Notes: generated from the sequence alone by a model not told the origin. A stretch of DNA of 64,000 nucleotides from Candidatus Korarchaeum sp. (GCA_038888615.1 JAWAID010000002.1:62001-126000); one strand, 5' to 3'. Positions 43,927 through 53,020 are shown, counted from the first letter of the stretch. Program-made: numbers and translations.

Positions 43927-45051
43927 TCACCACCTCATGAGGTACTTCACCAGCTCCGCAGCTGCGGACAGCGATGCTCTGGGTCTCGAGAGCGATAACT
44001 TAAGAACTTTGGCCTTGGGTATCGCTCGGATTGGGGAGGTCTGATGATCCGTTTCAAAACTCCTGAGGGCATCCTCACACTCCCTCAGCTCTCTGAAGAC
44101 GGAGTCCAGATCCTTAGGCGATAGTCCCTCTAAGTAACTCCTCAGAGCCCTGCCTAAGATTATCTCGCTCCCGTTGACCCTCCACCAGTTCCTCTCGTAT
44201 ATCGAGAGAGCTTTCTCGGGATGATCCCATCCCCTGATCAACTCGTCAGCGAGCAGCTTGGCGGCCCTGACGGCGAGGAGGACCCCCCCTCTACTTAACG
44301 GTTTGACCTGGCCTGCCGCATCCCCTACTAGCGCGAAGCCACTACCCCGAAACCTGCTCCTGATCTTCCTAGGTATTAGCTTCCCCTCGAAGCTCCTCAG
44401 GGCTGAGCGACAGTTCTCCAGTATGATGCTCCTGAGGGGATCCCTGACATCCCCTATCGCCCCCACCTTCGCGTGATCTCCCCAAGGCTGGATCCAGGAG
44501 AACTTGCTCCCACCGAGCACCTTGACCACGTAACCATCGCCCACGCTGAGCTCACACTCACGCTGGAGACCTAGCTCCACCTCCATCATAGGGAGGCCGT
44601 GAGCTTGAGCTACTGAGGATAGAGGACCATCAGCTCCAACTATGAGGTCGAACGAAACAACCCCTCCTTTTATGAGAGCCTCCTTTCTAGAAACCAGTCT
44701 CTTAAAGGGTGTCGATAGGAACCCCATAGCTCCGTACGATAACGCGAGCTCCCAGGTCTCCCTGTCCATCTCCGACCTGTTCACCACCTTAGCTAGGGGC
44801 TTGTCCACCTCCACCTCAATGCCCCCCGGTGAGATGAACCTCGACCAGTTCACCTCGGAAAGGACCCAGTCCTCTGAGAAGAGGAGGAGCTCCCTTATGG
44901 CATCGAACCCCAGGATCCCGGAGCAGTGATGAGGGTAGCCCGCTCTCCTCTTCCTCTCGACTATGATCACATTGAGGCCGCTCCTGGAGAGGAGGGAGGC
45001 TAAGGTGGAGCCGGCTATTCCCCCACCTACTACCAGGACGTCGGCCCTCAA
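43927..45051 (-). CDS. Geranylgeranyl reductase family flavoprotein
   Basis: 374 residues. FAD-binding start DVLVVGGGIAGSTLASLLSRSGLNVIIVERK, then AGYPHHCSGILG, and GSGFALVGDAAGQVKPLSRGGV, all family marks. It probably hydrogenates geranylgeranyl chains of archaeal ether lipids. Related halogenase-like enzymes exist, but the PHHCSG and GDAAGQVKP motifs favour lipid reduction. In this cluster a thioredoxin-like small protein is encoded 7 bp upstream, possibly an electron or thiol partner. Confidence 0.9.
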   Translation of the reverse strand: MRADVLVVGGGIAGSTLASLLSRSGLNVIIVERKRRAGYPHHCSGILGFDAIRELLLFSEDWVLSEVNWSRFISPGGIEVEVDKPLAKVVNRSEMDRETWELALSYGAMGFLSTPFKRLVSRKEALIKGGVVSFDLIVGADGPLSSVAQAHGLPMMEVELGLQRECELSVGDGYVVKVLGGSKFSWIQPWGDHAKVGAIGDVRDPLRSIILENCRSALRSFEGKLIPRKIRSRFRGSGFALVGDAAGQVKPLSRGGVLLAVRAAKLLADELIRGWDHPEKALSIYERNWWRVNGSEIILGRALRSYLEGLSPKDLDSVFRELRECEDALRSFETDHQTSPIRAIPKAKVLKLSLSRPRASLSAAAELVKYLMRW

Positions 45052-45058
45052 GGGGGAT

Positions 45059-45301
45059 CTACCGATCTAACAGGGAATCGAGGTCCTCCGGGACGCTACC
45101 CTGAAAGAGGAGCCTACCGTTGAGGATAGCAGCGGGGATCCTCCTGATACCCAAATCCCCAACTATCCTGAGACCTTCACTCTCGAGGACGGATACCTCC
45201 CTGAAGGAGTAACCCCTCTTCAAAGCCCACTTCCTCAGTTCGGCAGCCACCTCTAGCGATTCGCGGCATATCGGGGAGACCAGTAAAATGAGCTCCCTCA
45301 C
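45059..45301 (-). CDS. Small thioredoxin-fold protein
   Basis: About 80 residues of the glutaredoxin/thioredoxin-like fold: strand ELILLVSP, then PICRESLEVAAELRKWA where the usual CxxC is reduced to one Cys, and the cis-proline segment IRRIPAAILNG. GTG at 45301 is chosen because it overlaps the upstream stop as GTGA; an ATG at 45328 is the alternative. With a single cysteine it might work by glutathionylation-like or chaperone chemistry, or not as a redox enzyme. Confidence 0.75.
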   Translation of the reverse strand: MRELILLVSPICRESLEVAAELRKWALKRGYSFREVSVLESEGLRIVGDLGIRRIPAAILNGRLLFQGSVPEDLDSLLDR

Positions 45302-46047
45302 TTCCTCGCCTTTAACCTCGCCCTCCAATTGAGATCACCGAGCGAGTAAGTGTAAGGTCTCACCTTATCGTTCTTCAAGAGAAGGCCCTCTATTAACAGC
45401 TCCCTTATATACTTCCTGACGGTGACTTCGCTCAAGTTCAACTCGCTAGCGATCTCAACGGGTTTCAACGGCCTACCTGACCTCTCGAGGAGCTCGAGTA
45501 TCTTATACTTTCCAGTCGTAGCTACCTCCAGCGAACCCTCCAATGACTCAGCCTTCTCCCTGTATAAATCCCTCTCAGCCTTGGCCTTTGCTATCTCGCT
45601 GATGAGCTCCCTATAGCGTATCTCACATCCCTTTATGAGCTCCTCGTTCAAGTCTCCGGCTTCGGGAGCCCACTTGAGGTACCTGTGCAGGTCGTTGGAG
45701 ATCCTCCTAACTACCTTACTGTAAATAGAATCTAGGAGATCTCCAACGAAGCCAACTAAAATGCCGATCTCCTCATCATCCAACCCCCTTATGCTACCGG
45801 ACTCTATCAGGAACCTCACATCCTCGGAGAAGTGGTTCAATATCTCCTGCTTCTGCGATATAAATAGCTCCGAGAGGCTGTCCGAGAGGAGCTTGGGTAT
45901 CTCCCTAACGACCTCCCTCACCTTCACGTACGAGCTCGAGAGCTTATAGAAAGGGGAGTCCTCATAAGGGTAAACTTTATTCAAATAATTCAAATGCTCA
46001 TTAAACTTCGTCTGAATTGCACCAGGAGCTATCGATCTATTTTCCAT
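45298..46047 (-). CDS. Coiled-coil winged-helix regulator
   Basis: 249 residues. The N-terminal 170 are helical, with an extended coiled-coil-like part near 130-180 (EIAKAKAERDLYREKAESLEGS). The C-terminus is a winged helix (GRPLKPVEIASELNLSEVTVRKYIRELLIEGLLLKN). Probably a transcription factor with a helical dimerisation or sensor region. ATG 46047 chosen over a GTG or other start at 46062. It is 77 bp after Trm5 and likely has its own promoter. Confidence 0.75.
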   Translation of the reverse strand: MENRSIAPGAIQTKFNEHLNYLNKVYPYEDSPFYKLSSSYVKVREVVREIPKLLSDSLSELFISQKQEILNHFSEDVRFLIESGSIRGLDDEEIGILVGFVGDLLDSIYSKVVRRISNDLHRYLKWAPEAGDLNEELIKGCEIRYRELISEIAKAKAERDLYREKAESLEGSLEVATTGKYKILELLERSGRPLKPVEIASELNLSEVTVRKYIRELLIEGLLLKNDKVRPYTYSLGDLNWRARLKARK

Positions 46048-46124
46048 TCCAAGCGCCCCCAACCCGCGTCCAGGAGGTCCTCTCCCTACCGGGATCCCCT
46101 CATTTATAACCTCAACTGGTCATC

Positions 46125-46916
46125 TCATTTCAGTAAAGCTGTTCTTATTGAAAAATCTATACGGAGTTTATTTATCCTAGGAGCATAACTGGAGATAACT
46201 CTGTAACCCAGTAATTTAACTTCTAGCCCGAGGGATAACGCCTCCCTCCTGAACAGAGCCTCAGCTTCCCTAAGGGCATCCTCGCCTCCCCAGTAGTAGA
46301 AGTGGATGATCCCCCTGCCGGCTAGGGATGTCAGAGCGTACCTCACGTAGTGGTAAGCCCCAAGAGGAAGGGGCATGATGACCCTATCGAACCTCCCGCT
46401 CATTGCTGGTACTACTTGAGACACATCACCCTCCACAGGGAAGACCCTCGATCCCAATCTGTTCAATCTCACGTTCTCCTGAAAGTACCTAGCGGCTACC
46501 GGGTTTATCTCAATCCCGACTACTTGGACATCTTTCCTCTTAGCCAGAGCTATAGCATAAGGGCCTACTCCAGCGAACATTAGTAGGATGAGCTCCCCAT
46601 CTCTGCAGAGCTCTGAGACGATTTGCCTCTCAGTTGCCTCCCTAGGGGAGAAGTAGACGAGCTTTGGGTCCAGCTTGAGCTTGTAACCGTGCTCCTTGTG
46701 AATGACCTCCGTCTCGTGGGAACCCGCTATGACCTCAAGAGGCCTGGTCCTGTAAGCCCCCTCCCTGCTTCCCGCTTTCCTCAGCACTGACTTGACGTGA
46801 GGGTGCCTCCTCATAATCTCCCTAGCTACCTCCACGGGATTCACTCCCTCGGGAACCTCAACGACAGCGACAGCACCCGTCTCCCTAGAACCTATGAGAT
46901 CGTAAGCCACTCTCAA
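46125..46916 (-). CDS. tRNA (guanine37-N1)-methyltransferase, Trm5 family
   Basis: 263 residues. N-terminal D1/D2-like segment, then DPKLVYFSPREATER, SAM motif LLMFAGVGPYAIALA, VVGIEINPVAARYFQENVRLN and the active-site RVIMPLPLGAYHYV (Trm5 NPP-like position reads MPLP). It methylates G37 next to the anticodon and, in some archaea, starts wyosine synthesis. The ATG overlaps the TatD stop by 4 bp. Confidence 0.88.
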   Translation of the reverse strand: MRVAYDLIGSRETGAVAVVEVPEGVNPVEVAREIMRRHPHVKSVLRKAGSREGAYRTRPLEVIAGSHETEVIHKEHGYKLKLDPKLVYFSPREATERQIVSELCRDGELILLMFAGVGPYAIALAKRKDVQVVGIEINPVAARYFQENVRLNRLGSRVFPVEGDVSQVVPAMSGRFDRVIMPLPLGAYHYVRYALTSLAGRGIIHFYYWGGEDALREAEALFRREALSLGLEVKLLGYRVISSYAPRINKLRIDFSIRTALLK

Positions 46917-47671
46917 ACGTAGTACACCTTTCTAGCATTTTTAGTGGTGATTTCAGCTACTTCCTCAGGGAACATCCCCTTGAGCTTCGCGATGAAGTTA
47001 ACTGAGTGAACTAGGTTAGCTGGCTCATTCCTCTCCTTAGGATCAGGAGCGAGCACTGGAGAATCGGATTCCAGAACCATGCTATCGAGGGGAGTGACCT
47101 CAGCTACCGACCTGATGTTAGAGGACCTGCCGACGTTCGTCGGTATGCTGATAAACCAACCTCGAGTTACGGCGAACTCGACATCGCTCTGCTTACCACC
47201 GAAAGCGTGAAGTATCACTCTAGTTGCTCCCTCCTCATCTAGGACGTTGAGGACAGGTCTTTGAGCCCAGAGGCTGTGAACCACAAGTGGCTTATCCAAC
47301 TCCTCAGCCAGCCTTATGAACCTCCTAAAGACCTCCTTCTGCCTCTCCTTGCTCGGACCCCCTAGCGAGGCCACCCTGTAGTCTAACCCCACCTCCCCTA
47401 CAGCCACTATCTCGTCCGAGTTAGCTGCTATCAGCTCTAAGGTCCTCCTGACCTCCTCCTCGTCACCGTACTCACTGACATCGAGCCCAATGGAGATGTT
47501 CACCAAATCGCTCCTCCTGAAATGGGAGAGGGCCTTGAGAACATCCTCGGGGCTCAGTGGGGAGGTTACCATCCCGATAACACCGGCTTCCCTAGCTCTA
47601 GCTAGGACCTCTTCCCTATCGTGATCGAAGGAGTCGTCCTCTAAGTGGCAGTGCGCATCGAACAACATCAT
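46913..47671 (-). CDS. TatD-family metal-dependent DNase
   Basis: 252 residues of the TatD/Mg-dependent amidohydrolase-like family. Metal residues in FDAHCHLED, AVGEVGLDYR, LVVHSLWAQRP, VILHAFGG and LESDSPVLAP. Nuclease acting on DNA ends, perhaps in repair or turnover. Two tandem ATGs (47671, 47668). Nine bases or fewer after TtuA and 4-bp overlapping Trm5, so all three are one transcript. Confidence 0.9.
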   Translation of the reverse strand: MMLFDAHCHLEDDSFDHDREEVLARAREAGVIGMVTSPLSPEDVLKALSHFRRSDLVNISIGLDVSEYGDEEEVRRTLELIAANSDEIVAVGEVGLDYRVASLGGPSKERQKEVFRRFIRLAEELDKPLVVHSLWAQRPVLNVLDEEGATRVILHAFGGKQSDVEFAVTRGWFISIPTNVGRSSNIRSVAEVTPLDSMVLESDSPVLAPDPKERNEPANLVHSVNFIAKLKGMFPEEVAEITTKNARKVYYV

Positions 47672-47677
47672 CTCAAA

Positions 47678-48547
47678 TCACCCGATCCTCTCCCTCAACC
47701 TGCAGAACGCGCAGACCTCACTTGAGGAAGGATATCCACACCTTTCGCAGAGCCTCAAGCTTCTCTCAGGGTGATCTACCCTCCTGGCGAGTTCCCTCAG
47801 GCTAGTGACTAAGTTCACTAAGGAGGGGGGCCACCTCCTCCTGAGGTCTCGGAGCAGCGGCTTAACTACCGCTTGCTTATCGGAGCCCTCACTGGGGCAC
47901 TTGGTCCGGCAGAGGGGAAGTCCCTTGAGCTTAACGTAGTTCATCGAATCTGAATCGCTTAGCCAGAAGAGGGGTTTGACCCTTCCGGCCATCCTGAACT
48001 GAGGAACGGGCTCCGTCACCGAATCGTACTGATGTAGGAGGTACTCTAAAGAGTGAGTTATCAGGTTGTTCAAGCCGAAATAAGCCATGTCATCTAGGTT
48101 ATGCCCCGTAGCAACGTAATCGTACCCTCTCTCAACAGCATACCTGTTTAGGAGATACCTGTTGACGATGCCGCAAACGAAGCAAGCTAGCTTAGGGTCC
48201 CTCGGGATCTCTATACCCCAATCCTTAAGATAGATAACCTCACCATCCAGGGATAGCTTGTAGATGAGCTCCTTGAAGGTATCGACGCACTCCTCAGAGC
48301 CAATATCTATCATCACAGCCCCCAGCCTTAAGTCGTACTTGGAGGCCAGGAGACTGGTGGAGTGTATCGCCGCGACAGAGTCCTTCCCTCCTGATACACC
48401 GAAGAGCAAGGAGCTCCCTCTCCTAACCCTCCTCAGGACGCGATCTACCCTCTTGAGGAAGTACCTCTCGAAGTGCTCCTCGCAGAGCCATGATCCTAAG
48501 TTCTCCACGTGAAAAGCTGCCTCATTACCGCAGTAGGCGCACTTCAT
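47678..48547 (-). CDS. TtuA/Ncs6-family tRNA thiolation enzyme
   Basis: 289 residues. N-terminal zinc finger (CAYCGNEAAFH and WLCEEHF), PP-loop LFGVSGGKDSVAAIH, a CFVCG pair for the Fe-S cluster, ATGHNLDDMAYFGLNN, and a C-terminal zinc finger (LCERCGY...CAFC). This is the pattern of TtuA/Ncs6 that makes 2-thiouridine in tRNA using a sulfur carrier. First gene of the TtuA-TatD-Trm5 group. Confidence 0.9.
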   Translation of the reverse strand: MKCAYCGNEAAFHVENLGSWLCEEHFERYFLKRVDRVLRRVRRGSSLLFGVSGGKDSVAAIHSTSLLASKYDLRLGAVMIDIGSEECVDTFKELIYKLSLDGEVIYLKDWGIEIPRDPKLACFVCGIVNRYLLNRYAVERGYDYVATGHNLDDMAYFGLNNLITHSLEYLLHQYDSVTEPVPQFRMAGRVKPLFWLSDSDSMNYVKLKGLPLCRTKCPSEGSDKQAVVKPLLRDLRRRWPPSLVNLVTSLRELARRVDHPERSLRLCERCGYPSSSEVCAFCRLRERIG

Positions 48548-48579
48548 TTCCTCTACCTTGGGGGGTCACGCGGATCACA

Positions 48580-48588
48580 TTTATATAA
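48580..48588 (+). promoter_or_regulatory. TATA box of the tRNA gene
   Basis: TTTATATAA lies 24 to 32 bases before the first tRNA nucleotide (48612), the expected archaeal spacing. Confidence 0.75.
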
Positions 48589-48611
48589 TTCTCTCGCTAA
48601 CGTGGTGCTGA

Positions 48612-48748
48612 GGGGCCGTGGCCCAGCCTGGCGGTCCCCCTATGATATAGGGGCGATGCCCTGGAAAGGTAGGGCGGCGGGCTCCAGTCCTTGGAGCAAT
48701 GAGGGGGACACCCGTAGGACGTGGGTTCGAGTCCCACCGGCCCCACCA
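48612..48748 (+). tRNA. tRNA-Trp (CCA) with two introns
   Basis: Acceptor GGGGCCG (48612-48618) pairs with CGGCCCC (48738-48744), then A and encoded CCA. D-stem GCCC/GGGC is interrupted after AGCCTGG by about 38 extra bases (about 48632-48669), which contain a perfect 7-bp hairpin at 48637-48653. Anticodon stem GCGGG/CCCGT encloses CT, anticodon CCA (48684-48686), G, a 22-base intron (48688-48709) and A. The T-arm GTGGG-TTCGAGT-CCCAC is intact. Exact splice sites of the D-loop intron are uncertain. D-loop and anticodon introns are typical of TACK archaea. Confidence 0.85.
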
Positions 48749-48763
48749 CCCCACTATGGGGGA

Positions 48764-50218
48764 GTGGTCCCGACGAACATTGCGGTCGTTAGATCCAGGG
48801 ATCCCAGAGTGAGGGAGGCAGTAAGGTACACCTTAGACTCACTGGGGCTCTTCTGGGAGGAGGTACATGAGCCCGATCCGATAAAACACATGGTCTCCAT
48901 TTTCCCTGAGGAGGCTGAGTTCGTCCCGGTGGTCACACCATCAATATTCGTGGGAAGCACTGCCCTAGCTTACTTCGGTGGCGATAAGGTCGAGAGCAAG
49001 AGGTCCCCCCCGATGCCCGCTGGCTTTTTAGAGATCAATAAGGAAAAATCCCCATTCTTCGGAGTTAAGTACACCTTCGACTGTGAAAGGTTCTCTAGAA
49101 CGAATCCAGTGTTCAGGAAGGATAGCAATATCCTCATAGGTTACGATCTCTTCAGGACTGTGGCTTACTTCCTAAGGGGAGCTGAGCTATCGTTGGGGAT
49201 CAGGGGAGTGAAGACCCCGGATAATAAGATAAACTTGAACGCTATATCTGAGATAAGAGGAGTGCAGACGAACGTACCCGCTGCTGATGTTCACGCTAGA
49301 CTTCTCCTCAGCTTGATACTATTGCTCCACAAAATGGAGGGCCTACCCGTGGCGCTCAAGAGGATCTCGCCTCCGGGGAGAAAGGGTGCCTTAGCGATAT
49401 CCGTACCGATACTCAAGGTAAAAAAAGAAAGATCAATTCTGAGTAGATTAAAAAATTTATTTAGAAAAAGTGAGATATGGATAGAAAGATTGGGAAAAAT
49501 CGATCAACCCATAACGTTTTTCGCCGGTAGAGGGGAGGACTACGGCCCTTCCGATGTGAGCGAGGTACTAGTGTCTCTGGAGGAGAGCGGTCATGAAGTT
49601 GGACTCTTAGCGTCGCCTAAGGCATCCGTTAATCACGATACGATGTTCGATGAGTACAGAGAACTGGCTGAGGTCCTGAAGAGAGGGGATTTGGGGATCA
49701 GGTTTAGGAGCATAGAGTCCACGATTACGGATGCCTGGGACTCAGCGTCCTTCGTTAAAGCGAGATACGCGGCAGTAGGCGATTTCCTTCAAGGTTTCGG
49801 GTACGCCTTGGGAACGTCCAAGCCCTTCAAGATAGACGGCTCCCTCTGGAACCTCCCCGTGGTGGGGAGGGTGAGGAGGGAGTCCCCGGTAACTGAGGTA
49901 CTCAACGAAATCGTGAGAAGGGGGAGCTTCGTGGCCATAGATGCCTTGACGGAGTCCGGTGCCATGAAACTGATCCTAGAGGCTATCGGGAGGGATATAT
50001 GGTTGACGACGCCCTCCAAGATGATAGGGAGACTTGAGGAGGTGCACAACATAAAGGGATCCTTCAGGTACGATAGGAAGTACCTAGAGGGCAGGCTAAC
50101 ATCACCCTCTCCCGTCAGGGAAGTCCAGGTGGTTGTGATAGATCCCGAGGGCAAGGAGTCGGTCATAGAGACGAGTCTTGAGGCGAATAAACCCAGGGAG
50201 ATTAACTTGAGGATTTAA
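48764..50218 (+). CDS. NodB/polysaccharide-deacetylase-like protein
   Basis: 484 residues, low-similarity assignment. The C-terminal half resembles the NodB barrel: QPITFFAGRGEDYGP, SEVLVSLEESGHEVGLLASPKAS and VRFRSIESTI-like strands with GSLWNLPVVGR. Canonical deacetylase metal ligands (D-x-H-H) are not seen, so it may be inactive or have another role. The N-terminal 220 residues are unknown. GTG at 48764 sits 15 bp after the tRNA CCA with GGGGGAG just upstream; the frame itself runs through the tRNA. A Lys/Ile/Asn-rich, AT-rich patch lies at 49417-49505, at the apparent domain junction. Confidence 0.6.
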   Translation: MVPTNIAVVRSRDPRVREAVRYTLDSLGLFWEEVHEPDPIKHMVSIFPEEAEFVPVVTPSIFVGSTALAYFGGDKVESKRSPPMPAGFLEINKEKSPFFGVKYTFDCERFSRTNPVFRKDSNILIGYDLFRTVAYFLRGAELSLGIRGVKTPDNKINLNAISEIRGVQTNVPAADVHARLLLSLILLLHKMEGLPVALKRISPPGRKGALAISVPILKVKKERSILSRLKNLFRKSEIWIERLGKIDQPITFFAGRGEDYGPSDVSEVLVSLEESGHEVGLLASPKASVNHDTMFDEYRELAEVLKRGDLGIRFRSIESTITDAWDSASFVKARYAAVGDFLQGFGYALGTSKPFKIDGSLWNLPVVGRVRRESPVTEVLNEIVRRGSFVAIDALTESGAMKLILEAIGRDIWLTTPSKMIGRLEEVHNIKGSFRYDRKYLEGRLTSPSPVREVQVVVIDPEGKESVIETSLEANKPREINLRI

Positions 50219-51074
50219 ATCCTTTGGAGAGCGAGTGAGCTAATCTCAGCGGAAGAGGTTGGTTTCCATCCCTCCAGAACTTCTCAGCTATCCTAATAGC
50301 GCTCTTCAAGTCGCACATATGGCCTGGCGAGATGAACCCTCCCCTGAGCTTGACACCGACCTCCCTGCCCATCAGGTAGATTCGCTCCCCCTTCAAGCTC
50401 CCCGTGAGGAGGGACTTCGCAACCCCTACGGAAGGCCTGTTCAGTAGCAATCCCAGATGGGAGGCCTCACCGAGCCCTCTGGGGTGCATTATACCATGCC
50501 CGTCGACGAACACGAGGTCGAAGCTGCACCTCATAGCGGTAGGCAACATCCCCCTGAGTTCCCTGAAAGCCAAGTACGTGGGGACGTAGGGTATCTGAGG
50601 GGAGAACGTCTCAAACCTAGCCTCCACTATCCTCATCTCCTCATCCAAAGTCACACAGCAAGCAACGGCTTCCTCACCGCGGTAGCTAACGTCCACGCCA
50701 GCAGCGACGCTAACGTCACTCAACTCGTCGAGGGAGACCCTTACCGATAGCATGACCTGATCGGAAGCCATCACCTTGAACACGGGCCATACATCTATAT
50801 CCCTGAAGAAATCACCGGACTTAGCCTTGGTGTAACCCCCTTCCTCCCTCAGCTTACCCTCGGCCCCGGGAAGGGGCTCCAGGTCGGAAGAGATCACCCT
50901 CCACCAGGGTACCTCCGGCATCGTCCTCGAAATCTTAAGTAGCTCGTTCCTAACGGCTAGAGCAGCTCTAGGATCCCCTAGGGATTCAGCTATCACCTTG
51001 AATGTCGTCACTCCTCCTTGAGGGATCTGCTCTACGGCTTCTATCAGGATCCTCTGGAAGACCGTGAGTTTCAT
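50202..51074 (-). CDS. Alkyltransferase-like domain fused to endonuclease V
   Basis: 290 residues. Residues 1-85 are the DNA-binding half of the O6-alkylguanine alkyltransferase fold (AVEQIPQGGVTTFKVIAE, then VRNELLKISRTMPEVPWWRV). The reactive Cys of PCHRV is Trp (PWWRV, residues 56-60), as in alkyltransferase-like (ATL) proteins that bind but do not repair lesions. Residues about 105-290 are endonuclease V: GVDVSYRG, SPQIPYVPTYLAFRELRG, LVFVDGHGIMHPRGLGEASHLG and SVGVAKSLLTG, with catalytic acids. This cuts DNA next to inosine. An AGT-endonuclease V fusion has been described in Ferroplasma; the ATL form would flag alkylated bases for cutting. Ends 17 bp inside the NodB-like gene. Confidence 0.88.
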   Translation of the reverse strand: MKLTVFQRILIEAVEQIPQGGVTTFKVIAESLGDPRAALAVRNELLKISRTMPEVPWWRVISSDLEPLPGAEGKLREEGGYTKAKSGDFFRDIDVWPVFKVMASDQVMLSVRVSLDELSDVSVAAGVDVSYRGEEAVACCVTLDEEMRIVEARFETFSPQIPYVPTYLAFRELRGMLPTAMRCSFDLVFVDGHGIMHPRGLGEASHLGLLLNRPSVGVAKSLLTGSLKGERIYLMGREVGVKLRGGFISPGHMCDLKSAIRIAEKFWRDGNQPLPLRLAHSLSKGFKSSS

Positions 51075-51112
51075 GAGTATCCATTATATTTAGGAGGGAT
51101 ACGATAAATCCG

Positions 51113-53020
51113 ATGGCTAAGGATCCGCTAGGAGCCCTCAAGTCCTCCTTCGCTACCGAGGTCAACTCAGCGATGAGGGAACTTGGGTCAAGCAGTTACT
51201 TCAATCCGCTGCAAGTATCGAAGGTTCAGAAGGATTATAGGAGTTATGGACTACCGGTCGGCTTCAAGCTAGCTAAGGATCTCGGGAAGGATCCAGTGAG
51301 CGCTGCTGAGGAGGTATTGAGGAGACTAAACTTAAGGAACGTAGCTTACGCTTCAGATGCTTACGTCGACAGGGGCTACCTGAACCTGAGGTTTGAGAAG
51401 GGGAGGTTCTTCAAGGACGTCATAGAGTTGGCTTCAAGCGAGGAGTTAGGTAGGGGAGAGAGGAGAAACTCCACTTTGATGGTAGAGCATACTAGCGTGA
51501 ACCCGGTCCACCCACTTCACGTTGGGAGCGGAAGGAACGCTGTAATAGGGGACTCATTCTCCAGGATCCTGAGGTTCCTCGGTTGGGAGGTCAGGAGGCA
51601 CTACTTGGTGAACGACTGCAACCTTCAGGTAGCGATACTGGCAGCTGGAAGGTCGAAGGTAAGGGACCTAAGACCCAAAGGGAAGATGGACCACTGGTTC
51701 GGTCTGATTTACGCTATTTCAAATGCTTCTCTCGAGATGTGGAAAGTGAAGAAGGGTCTATCCTCCGATTCGAAATTGGAGGACTGGCTTGAGACGTTCG
51801 AGCGTGTTAAGAGGGTGGAGCCCGAGCTCGAGAGGGTGGGTGAGCTCAGCGAGGAGGAGGTCATGTCCCTGCTGAGGGGCTATCAGAGGGGAGAGGAGGA
51901 GGCCGTTAGGGTATTCAGGGAGGTAGCCGAGTCGGTGCTGGAGGGATTCCTATCGACTCTGAGTAGGATGGGGATATTCTACGACCAATTCGATTGGGAG
52001 AGCGATCTGATATGGGGGAGCTGGACTAAGGGAGCTATAAGGAGGCTGGAGGAGTCAGGGTACTTGGGCAAGGAAGGGGAGGCCATCTACATTGACCTAT
52101 GGAGAGCTGTTAAGGAGAGGGAGGAGGTCAGGAGGGTCTTCGGACTGAGTGAGGAGGAACTCGCTAGACTGGAGGAGGAGGGGAGGTTGGGTGAGGTAGT
52201 GCCTAGGAGGTTCTACTTGACTAGGTCGGATGGGACCTGGCTCTACACCGGCACCGACGTGGCTTACTCCCTCTACAAATTCGAGGGTGTTGGGGTTGAG
52301 GCCTGTTACAATGTCATAGCCTCAGAGCAGAGCTTAGAACAGAAGGGTGTGAGGGCCTGCCTATCCCTGATGGGCTACGATCCCGAACGCTTGATACACC
52401 TCTCCTATGAGATGGTGAACCTGGTCGGGGCCACCATGTCCGGGAGGAGAGGGGTCTACGTCACCCTGGATGAGATATTGGATGAGGCCAAGAGGAAGGT
52501 AGAGGAGATACTGAGGGAGAGGGGGATTAGCGATGAGGAAGTGAGTGAGATATCTGAGAAGGTAGCTCTGGGAGCGGTCAAGTACGGTCTCATAAGCGTG
52601 TCTCCGAACAAAGTAGTGCAGTTCAGGTGGGAACGCGTCCTGAACTTCGAGGAGAACAGTGGGCCCTTCATCCAGTACGCCTACACTAGGGCAGCGGGCA
52701 TACTCAGGAAAGCTGAAGGACTGCCCGAGAACTATGACCCTGAGGAGCTCAAGAGCGAGCTTGAGGTGTCCTTAGTCCAGATGATAGCGGAGTTCCCTGA
52801 GAAGGTACGGAGCGCTCACCAGTTGATGAGACCGGATATTATAGCGCTTTACGCCAACGACCTGGCGTCCCTGTTCAACAGGTTCTACGAGACGCACCCG
52901 GTGATCAACGCGCCTAGCGCTGAGGAAAGGGACGCCAGACTTCACCTGGTTGGAGCTGTGAAGGGAGCCTTAGGACTATCGATGGACCTGATCGGTATCC
53001 CTAGACTTGAGAGAATGTGA
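51113..53020 (+). CDS. argS: Arginyl-tRNA synthetase
   Basis: 635 residues. N-terminal Add1 domain, then the class I HIGH-type motif as NPVHPLHVGSGRNAVIGD, YLVNDCNLQ, and YTGTDVAYSLYK. The KMSKS position reads MSGRRGVYVTLDE, as often in archaeal ArgRS. The DALR anticodon-binding end is present (GPFIQYAYTRAAGILR, LYANDLASLFNRFYET). It charges tRNA-Arg. It overlaps the convergent nth gene by 45 bp. Confidence 0.94.
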   Translation: MAKDPLGALKSSFATEVNSAMRELGSSSYFNPLQVSKVQKDYRSYGLPVGFKLAKDLGKDPVSAAEEVLRRLNLRNVAYASDAYVDRGYLNLRFEKGRFFKDVIELASSEELGRGERRNSTLMVEHTSVNPVHPLHVGSGRNAVIGDSFSRILRFLGWEVRRHYLVNDCNLQVAILAAGRSKVRDLRPKGKMDHWFGLIYAISNASLEMWKVKKGLSSDSKLEDWLETFERVKRVEPELERVGELSEEEVMSLLRGYQRGEEEAVRVFREVAESVLEGFLSTLSRMGIFYDQFDWESDLIWGSWTKGAIRRLEESGYLGKEGEAIYIDLWRAVKEREEVRRVFGLSEEELARLEEEGRLGEVVPRRFYLTRSDGTWLYTGTDVAYSLYKFEGVGVEACYNVIASEQSLEQKGVRACLSLMGYDPERLIHLSYEMVNLVGATMSGRRGVYVTLDEILDEAKRKVEEILRERGISDEEVSEISEKVALGAVKYGLISVSPNKVVQFRWERVLNFEENSGPFIQYAYTRAAGILRKAEGLPENYDPEELKSELEVSLVQMIAEFPEKVRSAHQLMRPDIIALYANDLASLFNRFYETHPVINAPSAEERDARLHLVGAVKGALGLSMDLIGIPRLERM

